Source: an uncultured Verrucomicrobiales bacterium
GTDB lineage: Bacteria > Verrucomicrobiota > Verrucomicrobiia > Verrucomicrobiales > DEV007
Direction: 5' to 3'
DNA: 64,000 bases
Assembly (NCBI GenBank): GCA_913058215.1
Contig: CAJXQE010000004.1
Span: 1-64,000, forward strand
The notes below the pieces were generated by a model. That model was not told the origin of the DNA. It did not search any database and saw nothing but the letters and a program-made list of their open reading frames with translations. Positions 9,439-18,880 of the stretch are shown one piece after another (position 1 is the stretch's first letter; each line of letters begins with the position of its first letter). The position numbers and the translations under genes were made by a program.

Positions 9439-10011
9439 ATGAAGAATATACAGACGAGTCATTCCAGAGCTTTCAGTCTGGTGGAGGTGACCATTGCAAT
9501 GGCGATTGCCGCCGTGGCCATGGTTACGCTTCTGGGATTGATCCCGCAGGGGATGAATACCATGCGGGAGGCCGGTGATCAGGCGATTGAAGCCCGGATT
9601 CACCAGGGGATTCTCAGTGAGATTCAGTTGACTCCATTCGAAGGGAAAGGCGGGGGGGGGTCCCCCTTGGATTCCTTTAATGATCAGCAACGCTTTTATG
9701 ATTCTCAGGGAGAGGAATTGGAGGAGAAACAACGGGGCGAGTTGGAGCATATTTACTCCGCAAGAATTCGGATTCCCTCTTCAGGCTCCGGAGAGCTTCC
9801 TGCCAGTGTTGGTGGAGGAAAGTTCGCCGGGTATGACTTTGGTGACGGTGAGCTCAATCCCAATCTGAGGCTTGTGATTATTGAGGTCGGAGCAGTGGGT
9901 GGGCGTGACTCAGCCAGCAATCAGTTTAAATGGGATGACCCCAAGAACTTTGATATTATTTCAAGCTACCAGACAATGGTGGCGAAAATGGGTCAGGATT
10001 ACACGAAGTAG
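9439..10011 (+). CDS. Verru_Chthon cassette protein B (prepilin-like)
   Basis: The 190-residue protein has a type IV prepilin N-terminus: a short basic leader, then AFSLVEVTIAMAIAAVAMVTL (about residues 11-31), with the conserved Phe and the Glu at position 5 expected of a prepilin-peptidase substrate. The leader ends in Ala rather than the more usual Gly. A globular domain follows, with a Gly run at about residues 72-75 encoded by nine consecutive G bases (9652-9660). It sits 46 bases after protein A. By family and position it is cassette protein B, probably inner-membrane anchored until assembled. Confidence 0.82.
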   Translation: MKNIQTSHSRAFSLVEVTIAMAIAAVAMVTLLGLIPQGMNTMREAGDQAIEARIHQGILSEIQLTPFEGKGGGGSPLDSFNDQQRFYDSQGEELEEKQRGELEHIYSARIRIPSSGSGELPASVGGGKFAGYDFGDGELNPNLRLVIIEVGAVGGRDSASNQFKWDDPKNFDIISSYQTMVAKMGQDYTK

Positions 10012-10020
10012 AATTCGGAT

Positions 10021-11085
10021 ATGAGAATGAACAAATTTACAATTTCAAGACGGCATGGCTTCTCTCTGATCGAGCTAATGGTAGCGATGGGGATTTTAAG
10101 CGTTTTGATGCTGATGATGACCGTCCTTCTGGATCAGGTTCAAAAAAGCTGGCGCTACTCTGAAAACAGGATTGGCCAGTTTCGCGAGGCGCGGGTCGCT
10201 TTCGACATCATGACCAAGAATATTGGTCAGGCAGCGATGAACACCTATTATGACCTGATTGATACGGACGAAGACAATTCGCCTGATGAGTATGTGAAGA
10301 CATCCGAGCTTCACTTTGCCACAATGGAGGCTTCCAAAATCGGGGGAAGCACAGACGCTACTTTGACGGGGCACGCTATCTTTTTTCAGGCCCCGCTGGG
10401 TTTTTCGACCCGCTTCCGGAATCTGAATAACCTCTTTAATGGACGCGGGTACTTTGTTGCTCACGGCAGTGATATTCGGTTCCGCCCTTCCTTCGTGAAA
10501 TCTGAGCCAAAATATCGCTATCGCCTGATGGAGTTCCGTCCACCTGCGGAGTCCAACCAGATTTTTGAGGATGGGATTGAAGAGCGCGAAGCTGATCAGC
10601 CGCAGGCTTTCACTAAATGGTACAATCAGACCGGGTCTGCAGGTGATGGGAGCTTTGAGGAGTTTCTCAATCCTCTTGCCGAGAATATTGTTACTTTGGT
10701 GATCGCTCCGAGGGATTCAATTGAGGTGGCTGACGGTGATCGTAAAGAGACTCACAGTGAGATCGCCCCGGACTATTTCTTCGATTCAAATACCATTATC
10801 AAGAAGTATGCGCAGCAGGTTCCTCCTTTGGTTCGTGTCACCATGGTTGCTCTCGATGAGTCCAATGCAGTGCAGTTGCAGGCCCAGTCCGGAGCTGAGC
10901 AACCATCAGAGGTCGTGTCTGCTCTGAACGGGCTTTTTAAGAAGACGGACGAGTATGATGCGGATGTCATCAAGATGGTGGATGCTTTGAATGAGGAAAG
11001 GATCAATCACAAAGTATTCAGCACTCTGGTAATGCTCCGAAGCGCCAAGTGGAGTACTTTTGAAGGAAATAACACGCAACAATAA
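10021..11085 (+). CDS. Verru_Chthon cassette protein C (prepilin-like)
   Basis: The 354-residue protein begins with a leader ending in Gly (RRHG) followed by FSLIELMVAMGILSVLMLMM, a textbook class III prepilin cleavage and assembly motif with Glu at +5. The remainder is a long soluble domain similar in size to GspJ-like pseudopilins. It starts 9 bases after gene B and so is translated from the same message. Gene order identifies it as cassette protein C. Processing needs a prepilin peptidase (PilD), which is not in this window. Confidence 0.83.
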   Translation: MRMNKFTISRRHGFSLIELMVAMGILSVLMLMMTVLLDQVQKSWRYSENRIGQFREARVAFDIMTKNIGQAAMNTYYDLIDTDEDNSPDEYVKTSELHFATMEASKIGGSTDATLTGHAIFFQAPLGFSTRFRNLNNLFNGRGYFVAHGSDIRFRPSFVKSEPKYRYRLMEFRPPAESNQIFEDGIEEREADQPQAFTKWYNQTGSAGDGSFEEFLNPLAENIVTLVIAPRDSIEVADGDRKETHSEIAPDYFFDSNTIIKKYAQQVPPLVRVTMVALDESNAVQLQAQSGAEQPSEVVSALNGLFKKTDEYDADVIKMVDALNEERINHKVFSTLVMLRSAKWSTFEGNNTQQ

Positions 11086-11170
11086 GCAAGTTGGCGGTGG
11101 GGCTGGCTGATCCGTCTTTGGATCGAATCCCTTTGTCTCAGGTAATATTTTAGAATTGTCTCAATTGATT

Positions 11171-11839
11171 ATGAATTTAAGAAAGAATGTGATTCAGGCC
11201 TTTTCTCTCATCGAAATGATGATTGTTCTCGCTGTCGTCGGGTTGCTGCTCGCTTTTGCCGCGCCGAATTTGTTCAGCTTGATGACTTCCAACACTCTAA
11301 GTGCGGAAGGTTCGCTCCTTCGAAACCAATTGACGCTTGCGCAGCAGTTGGCCATCTCAAAAAGTGCTGATGTTGAGGTTCGCTTCTTCAAGCTTGCTGA
11401 TTACGCCAATGCTGAGACTGAGGAGTTGGTCAGGGCGTTTCAGTTGTTCCAGTATGATGCAGAAGGGGATCTTGTTCCTGTGAGCAGCTTCTTTCGGATT
11501 CGTTCACCGGTCGCTGTGAGCCAGAGGTTGAGTACTATTGTTCCTTTGCGAACTCAGAGAGCGAGCGGAACTGACGAAAAATTCGGTTTTGTCTCACCTA
11601 CGGAAGGTGTTTACGATGCCCCGGTAGGGGAAGGTGGCAAACTTGAGCCCACTGATTACATTGCCTTCCGCTTCAGGCCGGATGGATCTACAGATCTCCC
11701 ATACAGGGCCGAAGGCTCTGAGACCTGGTATGTGACTTTGGTGCAGGGTGAAGGTGCCACGGACGACGATAGTCCCGATAACTTTCTCTGCCTTCAGATC
11801 AATCCTTACAACGGTCAGATCTCTGAGTTTCGTCCGTAA
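11171..11839 (+). CDS. Verru_Chthon cassette protein D (prepilin-like)
   Basis: The 222-residue protein carries the prepilin motif AFSLIEMMIVLAVVGLLLAF (about residues 10-29), again with Ala at -1 and Glu at +5, followed by a GspH-like region (AAPNLFSLM...LRNQLTLAQQLAISKSADVEVRF). I start it at the ATG at 11171; an in-frame TTG lies at 11156 without a better context. The last gene of the cassette, it is separated from C by 85 bases and followed by a strong terminator at 11862. It is probably a minor pseudopilin. Confidence 0.82.
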   Translation: MNLRKNVIQAFSLIEMMIVLAVVGLLLAFAAPNLFSLMTSNTLSAEGSLLRNQLTLAQQLAISKSADVEVRFFKLADYANAETEELVRAFQLFQYDAEGDLVPVSSFFRIRSPVAVSQRLSTIVPLRTQRASGTDEKFGFVSPTEGVYDAPVGEGGKLEPTDYIAFRFRPDGSTDLPYRAEGSETWYVTLVQGEGATDDDSPDNFLCLQINPYNGQISEFRP

Positions 11840-11861
11840 GCTTACTTTGTATCTTTTTTGG

Positions 11862-11895
11862 AAACCGCTCCGATAAATTTCGGAGCGGTTTTTTT
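11862..11895 (+). terminator. Rho-independent terminator after the Verru_Chthon cassette
   Basis: The 12-bp stem AAACCGCTCCGA (11862-11873) pairs perfectly with 11880-11891 across a 6-base loop and runs into seven consecutive T residues (11889-11895). It closes the cassette and isolates it from the respiratory operon. Confidence 0.92.
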
Positions 11896-12021
11896 GTCTT
11901 CCTTCGAAAGGCGGGGCATGCGTAAGCTCTGAAAATCAAGGAGTTTTGGACGGGTAATGTGCGATTCAGGAAAGGGAAATGCAACCTCTGAACAGAATCC
12001 TTCGTATTTTCCAAAAAAAGA

Positions 12022-12043
12022 GCTTGTGAAATATTTCACAAGC
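12022..12043. promoter_or_regulatory. Rex-like operator upstream of the alternative complex III operon
   Basis: A perfect 22-bp palindrome lies 29 bases before actA. Its 18-bp core TTGTGAAATATTTCACAA (12024-12041) equals the classic binding site of the redox repressor Rex (TTGTGAA-N4-TTCACAA), which leaves DNA when NADH rises. It has no T tract, so it is not a terminator. Placement just before a respiratory operon is what a Rex site would show. A rex gene is not in the window, so the assignment rests on the motif alone. Confidence 0.65.
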
Positions 12044-12072
12044 GATTTAGTGGCCACCTCTCAAGCATAAAA

Positions 12073-12831
12073 ATGGGTAATCTTTTTCCACGTTGGACCA
12101 ACCTTCTTCCTGTCAAAATCCTTGTCTGCCTTGGCGCTCTTGGTACGGCAGTGGTGGCGCTGGCATGGTATTCGTGGACGCCGAAATTTACGCGTGTCGG
12201 CTACATGCCTCAGCAGCCTATTCCTTTTGATCACAGCGTTCATGCCGGGCAATTGGGACTGGATTGTCGCTACTGTCACACTTTTGTTGAAAATTCTCCG
12301 CATTCCAATATTCCGGCCGCACAGGTTTGCTGGAATTGTCACGGCCCCGGAAAGGTGAAGTCCGATTCGGTTAAGCTTGAGCCGCTCCGTCAGGCGATGG
12401 ATACGAACAGTGAGAATTACACCGGGAAGCCGATTCCCTGGGTGCAGGTTCACGAAACTCCTGATTATGCGTATTTTAACCATTCGGTTCATGTGAATCG
12501 CGGTGTGAGTTGTGTTGAGTGTCACGGACGCGTTGACGAGATGCCGGTGGTTTACCACGCGAAGACGCTCAGTATGAGTTTCTGTTTGGACTGTCACCGG
12601 AATGTTGATGAGCACCTTCGGCCTCTGGATGAGGTTACCAATCTTGCCTGGGAGGCAAAAGATGAAGATGCGAATGAGTTTTATGCGAAAATCGCCGGTA
12701 AAGGTGGTAAAGCTGAAGAATTGAAAGAAGCAGATGCGGATAAGACCTGGGATGAGAAGCTCCTTGGCGCGCATTTGCAGAAATCCTGGAATGTAAATCC
12801 GCCAACCGACTGCGCGGCCTGTCACCGATAG
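12073..12831 (+). CDS. actA: Alternative complex III subunit A, pentahaem cytochrome c
   Basis: The 252-residue protein has one N-terminal membrane anchor (ILVCLGALGTAVVALAWYSW, about residues 16-35) and then five CxxCH haem c sites: CRYCH, CWNCH, CVECH, CLDCH and CAACH. This is the expected pentahaem ActA, which carries electrons in the periplasm within the quinol:cytochrome c/oxidase complex ACIII. It is the first gene of the act operon, directly behind the Rex-like palindrome. The ATG at 12073 places the anchor correctly. Confidence 0.93.
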   Translation: MGNLFPRWTNLLPVKILVCLGALGTAVVALAWYSWTPKFTRVGYMPQQPIPFDHSVHAGQLGLDCRYCHTFVENSPHSNIPAAQVCWNCHGPGKVKSDSVKLEPLRQAMDTNSENYTGKPIPWVQVHETPDYAYFNHSVHVNRGVSCVECHGRVDEMPVVYHAKTLSMSFCLDCHRNVDEHLRPLDEVTNLAWEAKDEDANEFYAKIAGKGGKAEELKEADADKTWDEKLLGAHLQKSWNVNPPTDCAACHR

Positions 12832-12869
12832 TGGTGTAGTTGAGTGTGGAATTAAGATTTTCTTTTTGA

Positions 12870-15800
12870 ATGAAACGTAAGTGGATCCATCCCGAAGAGC
12901 CTGAAGCATCGCGCACTCACTGGCGCAGTGAGGGTGAATTGCAGGGTTCTGAAGAGTTTCAGGGTTGGTTGCAGCGTGAGTTCCCGCAGGGAGCCGCTGA
13001 GCTCGAAGGGGGTGAGGATTCTCGTCGAGGCTTTTTGAAGCTGATGGGGGCCTCGACTGCTCTGGCTGGTTTTGGTGTGGCGTGTAGCCGCCCGCTTCGT
13101 CACTTGGTTCCTTTTAATGATCATGTGGAGTGGCTGGTTCCCGGTCGTGCTCTCTATTATTCGTCCGCCAAGCCGCGTTTGAATGGGGTTGGTTGTGATC
13201 CGCTTGTTGTGTCGACATTTGAAGGGCGTCCGACCAAGGTGGATGGGAATCGCCTTCATCCGGCGAAGTCAGGCGGATCTGATGCTTATACTCAGGCTTC
13301 GATTCTGGACCTTTACGATCAGGATCGTTCGAAAGGTTATTTGAAATCGGGTAGTCCAACGACTCGTAAGGATTTCGAAGAGGGGTATTTTAACGCCTTT
13401 CAAAAAGCCGGGAGTGGATCGAAGACGGCGTTTGTTTTGCCTCGATCGACATCGCCTACTCGAAATCGCCTCTTGGCTGAGCTTGCTGCTCGTTATTCCG
13501 GTGCTTCATTTTATACCTGCGCACCGCTTGATTCGGTGGGCTCGGATCAGGCTTCTGAAGAGTTGTATGGAAAAGGGATTGTTCCTGTCCCGCAGTTGGA
13601 TAAGGCGGAGAAGATTTTTTCCCTGGATTGTGATTTTCTCGGGTATGAGCCAGTGGGTGAGGACTCAATGGCGGAATTTTTCCGTGGTCGTAACGTGGAT
13701 GGTGTTGATGGTGCGGTGAATCGTCTTTATGTGGCGGAAGCGGCTTTCACTTTGACGGGTGGCACTGCGGATCATCGCTACCGGATTTCTCCGAGTCAGA
13801 TTCTTTCGATTGCTCTATTGCTGGCGAGTGAGTTGGCCGCAAAGACGGGTGATGCCGGTCTTGCTGCTATCGCTGCTGCCGGCAAAGGAAAGGTGAATTC
13901 TTCAGTCTTTAATTTGGATTGGATTCGCGAGTGCGCTGCTGATCTGGCTGTTTCCGCTGGGAAGAGTTTGGTTCTTGCCGGTTCTCGTCATGATCGTGAG
14001 GTTCATTTGGTAGTTGCGGCAATTAATCAGGCGCTTGGGGCTTTTGGTCCGGTTGTGTCTCTGGTGAATCATAAGTTGCCTGAATTTAAGGGTATCTCGG
14101 ATCTTGCTAAGTCGATTGATGGTGGCGCTGTTGAGCATCTGTTTATCGTTGGGGAAAGTGATCCGGTGTTTGATGCTCCGTCCGAATTGAAATTTGGCGA
14201 GTTGCTTGGGAAAGTGGCAAATGTTGTTCATCTCAGTAATCGTCTGAATCAAACTGCGAAGGCGGCTGATTGGCATGTGCCGGGTGCTCATTACCTGGAA
14301 TCCTGGGGTGATCACTGGAGTTGTTCCGGTGTTTATTCGGTTCAGCAGCCCATGATCGATCCTCTCTGGGGAGGGGTTTCGGAAAATGCATTTTTACTTT
14401 CCCTTCTTGCGGATGCTGAAGGAAATTCCGATTTGCCTCTCGATGCGGTAAAGAAAACTTTTGCTGCGGTTGGCGGTGCTGACTGGGTGGCTGCTTTGCG
14501 CGATGGTTTTGCAAAGGGGCCGAAGCTTGAGAAATCAACAGCGGTAAATGCCGGTGGTGCTGCTGCTGCTCTTGGTTCTGTTGAGATTGCTGATCTTCCT
14601 TATCCTGAAGCGCTCGAAGTGGTTCTGGCGACCAGTGGTTCTTGTTATGATGGCCGGTTTGCGAATAATGGCTGGCTCCAGGAAGCTCCGGACCCAATCA
14701 CGAAGTTGACTTGGGATAATGCTGCTTTGATCAGTTTCCATACCGCTGAGGAAATGGGTCTTGAAGATGGGGACCTTGTCAGTCTTTCAGTCGAGGATCG
14801 CGAAGTCCGTGTTCCTGTATTGCGGAGCCCCGGTCATGCTGATTACACTTTGACTCTTCCTGTCGGTTATTACGGTAAAAAGGGTTTGGGCATTGTTGAG
14901 AAGGGTGTGGGATTTAACGCGTATCCTTTGGCGACTGTTGATAGTTCTTATATTGTCAGTGGTGTTTCTCTCAGTTTGAGTGAAGAAAAATATCCTCTGG
15001 CTCTCACTGCTGAGCATTACAGCATGGAAGGCCGCGCTATCGCCCGTGAGGGTACGGTGGAGATGCTGAAAGAGGATGAGCATTTTGCGCAGCATCAGGG
15101 GATGGATCATCACGTCCCGGAGACTGTCAGTCTTTACAAGGGGTTTGAGTATCAAAATTTAAATGAGGATAAGGTGGCTCAAAATGAGAGTAACCAGTCT
15201 CCTGCGTTTGATGGGCACGAATTTAAGGTAGATCCACTTCATCAGTGGGCGATGACCGTTGATTTGAATTCCTGCACCGGTTGTAATGCTTGTGTGATTG
15301 CCTGCCAGGCAGAGAATAATATTCCGATCGTCGGTAAGGATCAGGTCATGCGGGGCCGTGAGATGCACTGGATCCGGATGGATCGTTACTTCACCAGTCC
15401 GAACGATCACAAAACCGTTGCTGAGCAGGGGATTGATTTCGAGGCGAACGGAACTCCCGGTCGTCGGAAGGTTGATGATGATAATATCGAGATGATCAAT
15501 CAACCGGTCGCTTGTCAGCAGTGTGAGTCTGCTCCGTGTGAAACGGTGTGTCCGGTCAATGCTACGACGCATACCAGTGACGGTCTCAATGCGATGACCT
15601 ACAATCGTTGTATCGGAACTCGTTATTGTGCGAATAACTGCCCTTACAAAGCTCGTCGTTTCAATTTTTACGATTACAACAAGCGTCCGCTTGATAAGTT
15701 GATCTACGGTCCTCTTGCTCCAGCTAATGGTCACGGAACCACGACGCAACAGTTGCAGAAGAATCCAAATGTTACGGTTCGGATGCGTGGTGTGATCGAG

Positions 15801-16124
15801 AAGTGCACCTACTGTGTTCAGCGCATTAGTGCGGCGAAGATTGGTGCGAAAGTGGCGGCTCGCGATTCGGATGATATTCAGGTCCCTGCGAATTCTTTCA
15901 CGGTTGCCTGCCAGGATGCATGTGGTTCCAGCGCGATTGTCTTCGGGAATCTGATGAACAAAAAGGATCGCATCAACGGGATGAAGACGAATCCCCGCAA
16001 CTACGATTTGTTGAAATATGTCGGGGCGATGCCGCGGACGAGTTATCTCGCCAAGATTAAGAACCCGAATCCGAAGATGCCGGGCGCCGACAAGGTTGGC
16101 ACGGTGACTTCGAAAATGCATTAA
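12870..16124 (+). CDS. actB: Alternative complex III subunit B, molybdopterin-like/iron-sulfur protein
   Basis: The 1084-residue protein fuses a catalytically silent molybdopterin-oxidoreductase-like domain to a four-cluster ferredoxin domain, as in ActB of other ACIII complexes. A twin-arginine motif (SRRGFLKLMG, Arg52-Arg53) precedes a hydrophobic stretch ending near Cys73. The C-terminal part shows the cysteine groups CTGCNACVIAC, CQQCESAPCETVC, CIGTRYCANNC and CTYC, then the last Cys pair near CQDAC. It is periplasmic and membrane-associated, moving electrons from the NrfD-like subunits to the haem subunits. The ATG at 12870 follows actA by 38 bases. Confidence 0.93.
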   Translation: MKRKWIHPEEPEASRTHWRSEGELQGSEEFQGWLQREFPQGAAELEGGEDSRRGFLKLMGASTALAGFGVACSRPLRHLVPFNDHVEWLVPGRALYYSSAKPRLNGVGCDPLVVSTFEGRPTKVDGNRLHPAKSGGSDAYTQASILDLYDQDRSKGYLKSGSPTTRKDFEEGYFNAFQKAGSGSKTAFVLPRSTSPTRNRLLAELAARYSGASFYTCAPLDSVGSDQASEELYGKGIVPVPQLDKAEKIFSLDCDFLGYEPVGEDSMAEFFRGRNVDGVDGAVNRLYVAEAAFTLTGGTADHRYRISPSQILSIALLLASELAAKTGDAGLAAIAAAGKGKVNSSVFNLDWIRECAADLAVSAGKSLVLAGSRHDREVHLVVAAINQALGAFGPVVSLVNHKLPEFKGISDLAKSIDGGAVEHLFIVGESDPVFDAPSELKFGELLGKVANVVHLSNRLNQTAKAADWHVPGAHYLESWGDHWSCSGVYSVQQPMIDPLWGGVSENAFLLSLLADAEGNSDLPLDAVKKTFAAVGGADWVAALRDGFAKGPKLEKSTAVNAGGAAAALGSVEIADLPYPEALEVVLATSGSCYDGRFANNGWLQEAPDPITKLTWDNAALISFHTAEEMGLEDGDLVSLSVEDREVRVPVLRSPGHADYTLTLPVGYYGKKGLGIVEKGVGFNAYPLATVDSSYIVSGVSLSLSEEKYPLALTAEHYSMEGRAIAREGTVEMLKEDEHFAQHQGMDHHVPETVSLYKGFEYQNLNEDKVAQNESNQSPAFDGHEFKVDPLHQWAMTVDLNSCTGCNACVIACQAENNIPIVGKDQVMRGREMHWIRMDRYFTSPNDHKTVAEQGIDFEANGTPGRRKVDDDNIEMINQPVACQQCESAPCETVCPVNATTHTSDGLNAMTYNRCIGTRYCANNCPYKARRFNFYDYNKRPLDKLIYGPLAPANGHGTTTQQLQKNPNVTVRMRGVIEKCTYCVQRISAAKIGAKVAARDSDDIQVPANSFTVACQDACGSSAIVFGNLMNKKDRINGMKTNPRNYDLLKYVGAMPRTSYLAKIKNPNPKMPGADKVGTVTSKMH

Positions 16125-16142
16125 ACCAAAGTTTTATAGTAG

Positions 16143-17588
16143 ATGGCAGATTCGAATACAGATCAGACTCCGGTCCATCCCTCCGAAGCGGAAGGGATTG
16201 CTCGTGAGCCTTTGGTTTTGAACAACCGCTCGATGGGGTGGATTACGAATCAGATTTGCGGCATTGTCGAAAATCGGCAGCCAATGGTCTGGTGGGTGGT
16301 TTTTGTTCCATCGGTCCTTTTGTTCGGTCTTCTTGTATTTACTCTTGTTCACCTTGTCTCCACGGGTATCGGCATCTGGGGGAATAATCAGCCGGTTGCC
16401 TGGGGTTGGGCGATTGTGAACTTCGTTTTCTGGATTGGTATCGGTCATGCCGGAACCTTGATCTCAGCGATTCTGTTTCTAACGCGACAGAAATGGCGAA
16501 CCTCGGTGAACCGGGCTTCGGAGGCGATGACGCTATTCGCCGTGATGTGTGCAGGGATTTTCCCGGGCTTTCACGTGGGCCGTTTCTGGATGGTCTGGTT
16601 TCTTGCTCCCGCTCCAAATGCCAATGCGATCTGGCAGAACTTTAAGAGTCCGCTCCTCTGGGATGTGTTTGCGGTTTCGACCTACTTCACGGTATCTGTG
16701 ATCTTCTGGTATATTGGTTTGATTCCTGATCTCGCTACTCTTCGTGATCGGGCGAAGACTTTCCTTCCCAAGTTTCTCTACGGGTTCTTTGCTCTCGGTT
16801 GGCGTGGTGCGAATCGGCACTGGCGTCATTATGAGATGGGTTACCTGCTTTTGGCTGCTCTTTCGACTCCTCTGGTTCTTTCCGTTCACTCGGTCGTCTC
16901 CTTTGACTTTGCGACTTCCATTGTTCCCGGTTGGCACACCACGATTTTCCCGCCTTACTTTGTTGCCGGTGCGATTTTCGGTGGCTTTGCGATGGTGCTG
17001 ACTCTGATGCTTCCTGTTCGTAAGCTCTATGGGCTTGAGGACATGATCACAGCCAAGCACATTGATAACATGGCGAAGATCATTCTCCTGACGGGAACGA
17101 TTGTCGGTTATGCTTACATCATGGAGCTGTGGGTCAGTTACTACGGTGCGAACAAGTATGAAAGTGATGCTTTCCACCTCCGGATTCTGTCTGGACCGTA
17201 TACCTGGGCCTACTTTTGCATGTTTTTCTGCAACGTCATTGCTCCTCAGGTCTTCTGGTTCAAGTGGTCCCGGCACAACTTGTGGTTTGTCTTCATTATT
17301 GTGAACTTCGTGAACGCAGGGATGTGGTTTGAGCGTTTCGTAATCATTCCAGGATCTATTGCCAGGGATTTCCTTCCCGGGCAGTGGGGGGATTACTCTC
17401 CGTCCTGGGTGGAGAAGCTGATGTTCCTCGGGACTTTCGGAATGTTCCTGATGTTGTTCCTTCTTTTCATTCGCTTCCTGCCGGTGATTGCGGCAAGTGA
17501 AGTGAAGGGTGTCCTGCCCGAGTCGGATCCACATTATCCGGAATGGAAGCGTTTGCGTGAAAAACGACGGGAGGCCAGTGAGGCGTGA
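16143..17588 (+). CDS. actC: Alternative complex III subunit C, NrfD/PsrC-like quinol site protein
   Basis: The 481-residue polytopic protein has about ten membrane helices in the NrfD/PsrC family. Typical features are [27 protein letters not shown] at the N-terminus, the [17 protein letters not shown] helix and the [30 protein letters not shown] segment. It forms one of the two quinol-interacting membrane subunits of ACIII. It starts 18 bases after actB. The ATG at 16143 is well placed. Confidence 0.93.
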   Translation: MADSNTDQTPVHPSEAEGIAREPLVLNNRSMGWITNQICGIVENRQPMVWWVVFVPSVLLFGLLVFTLVHLVSTGIGIWGNNQPVAWGWAIVNFVFWIGIGHAGTLISAILFLTRQKWRTSVNRASEAMTLFAVMCAGIFPGFHVGRFWMVWFLAPAPNANAIWQNFKSPLLWDVFAVSTYFTVSVIFWYIGLIPDLATLRDRAKTFLPKFLYGFFALGWRGANRHWRHYEMGYLLLAALSTPLVLSVHSVVSFDFATSIVPGWHTTIFPPYFVAGAIFGGFAMVLTLMLPVRKLYGLEDMITAKHIDNMAKIILLTGTIVGYAYIMELWVSYYGANKYESDAFHLRILSGPYTWAYFCMFFCNVIAPQVFWFKWSRHNLWFVFIIVNFVNAGMWFERFVIIPGSIARDFLPGQWGDYSPSWVEKLMFLGTFGMFLMLFLLFIRFLPVIAASEVKGVLPESDPHYPEWKRLREKRREASEA

Positions 17589-17627
17589 AAATAGCCTCTT
17601 TGGTAGTAATATAGAATTTTTTAGACG

Positions 17628-18185
17628 GTGAGTGAATCAACAGACAGTTCCAAGCAGCTTTTCGGGTATGTGGCTGAGTTTTCTTCAGCAGCAGATCTCT
17701 ATCATGCAGCAGAGAAAGTTCGTGATGCCGGTTTCCGGAAGTGGGACGTTCATACTCCTTATCCGGTTCACGGAATGGATGCTGCCATGGGAATGGGGAA
17801 ATCCTGGCTTTCGGCTCTCGTTCTTGCCGGTGGTATCACCGGTTCCTGCGTCGCTTTGTTCATGCAGTTTTTCACTCAGGTGAATTTGTATCCAACGGTT
17901 GTGCAGAATAAGCCGACCAATCTCTTCACTTTGCCTGCTTTTTTCCCCGTGACTTTTGAGCTCACTATTCTTCTTTCAGCTTTTGCTGTGGTTTTCGGTT
18001 TGCTCGTATTTTTGATGTTACCCCGATGGAATCATCCGCTGTTTGAGTCAGCGCTCTTCCGGAAATTTTCGGATGATGGTTTTATCATGGTGATCGAGGC
18101 TCGTGATCCTCGGTTTAAAAAAGAAAAGACCCGTGAGTTTCTCGAAACAATCGGTGCTTCTCAGATCGAGGGAGTCGAATACTAA
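17628..18185 (+). CDS. actD: Alternative complex III subunit D (DUF3341)
   Basis: The 185-residue protein has the DUF3341 layout: a small soluble N-terminal domain (about residues 1-60; GYVAEFSSAADLYHAAEKVRDAGFRKWDVHTPYPVHGMD) followed by two membrane helices (about 64-84 and 107-131) and a cytoplasmic tail. It starts with GTG at 17628. It is an accessory subunit of ACIII with no redox cofactor visible. Order and spacing fit the act operon exactly. Confidence 0.9.
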   Translation: MSESTDSSKQLFGYVAEFSSAADLYHAAEKVRDAGFRKWDVHTPYPVHGMDAAMGMGKSWLSALVLAGGITGSCVALFMQFFTQVNLYPTVVQNKPTNLFTLPAFFPVTFELTILLSAFAVVFGLLVFLMLPRWNHPLFESALFRKFSDDGFIMVIEARDPRFKKEKTREFLETIGASQIEGVEY

Positions 18186-18212
18186 TTTTATCTGGATTCA
18201 GGAGATTATTTA

Positions 18213-18848
18213 ATGCGTTGGTTTTTTCTAGTCCTGGCTTTGGCAATTGTCACTTTCGTAGTGGCATTGGGGCCCCGTGGTGCCAAGTTTTCCGATCCAC
18301 CTTTTGAGTTGTTTCCGGACATGGACCGGCAGTATAAATTTAAGTCTCAGAAGCCGAGTCACTTTTTTGAAGATGGCCGGGCTTCCCGGAAGCCGGTCGA
18401 TGGAACCATTCCAATGGGCTACTCGGCTCCTCTCAACAAGGAGGACGGCGTTCCGACTTCCGCTTTGGATTTCAGTTACGGTGAAGGCTATTACAACACC
18501 GGCTTATTCGGAGATTACTTTGGCAGTGGGTATCCGGAAGAGCTTACCCTTGATCAAGCTTTGTTGGAGCGCGGAAAGCAGCGTTTCCAAATCAACTGCA
18601 CTCCTTGTCACGGTGAATCCGGCAATGGGCAGGGCATTGTATCGAAATACTGGCTCATTCCACCAACCGCTAACTTGCAGTCGGATCTGGTAAAGGCGCT
18701 GCCTGAAGGCCAACTTTTTTGGACTATTACGCACGGGAAAGGTCTGATGGGTCCATATAAAGGGACGATCAATGTGCAGGACCGGTGGGCGATTGTTGCC
18801 TATCTGCGAGCACTGCAAAAAACATCCGCAACTACGGCGGCTAACTGA
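18213..18848 (+). CDS. actE: Alternative complex III subunit E, monohaem cytochrome c
   Basis: The 211-residue protein has an N-terminal helix (WFFLVLALAIVTFVVALGP) and a single CTPCH haem site at about residue 129, followed by the usual GESGNGQGIVSKY and a Met ligand candidate in KGLMGPYK. It is the cytochrome c subunit that passes electrons out of ACIII. A GGAG sequence lies upstream of the ATG at 18213. Confidence 0.92.
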   Translation: MRWFFLVLALAIVTFVVALGPRGAKFSDPPFELFPDMDRQYKFKSQKPSHFFEDGRASRKPVDGTIPMGYSAPLNKEDGVPTSALDFSYGEGYYNTGLFGDYFGSGYPEELTLDQALLERGKQRFQINCTPCHGESGNGQGIVSKYWLIPPTANLQSDLVKALPEGQLFWTITHGKGLMGPYKGTINVQDRWAIVAYLRALQKTSATTAAN

Positions 18849-18880
18849 ATTTTCCTGACTGTTTTTACGAATTAACCATC

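Noticed and set aside
12022-12043. Terminator between the cassette and actA
   Set aside because: There is no T tract and a strong terminator already lies at 11862-11895; the sequence matches a Rex site.
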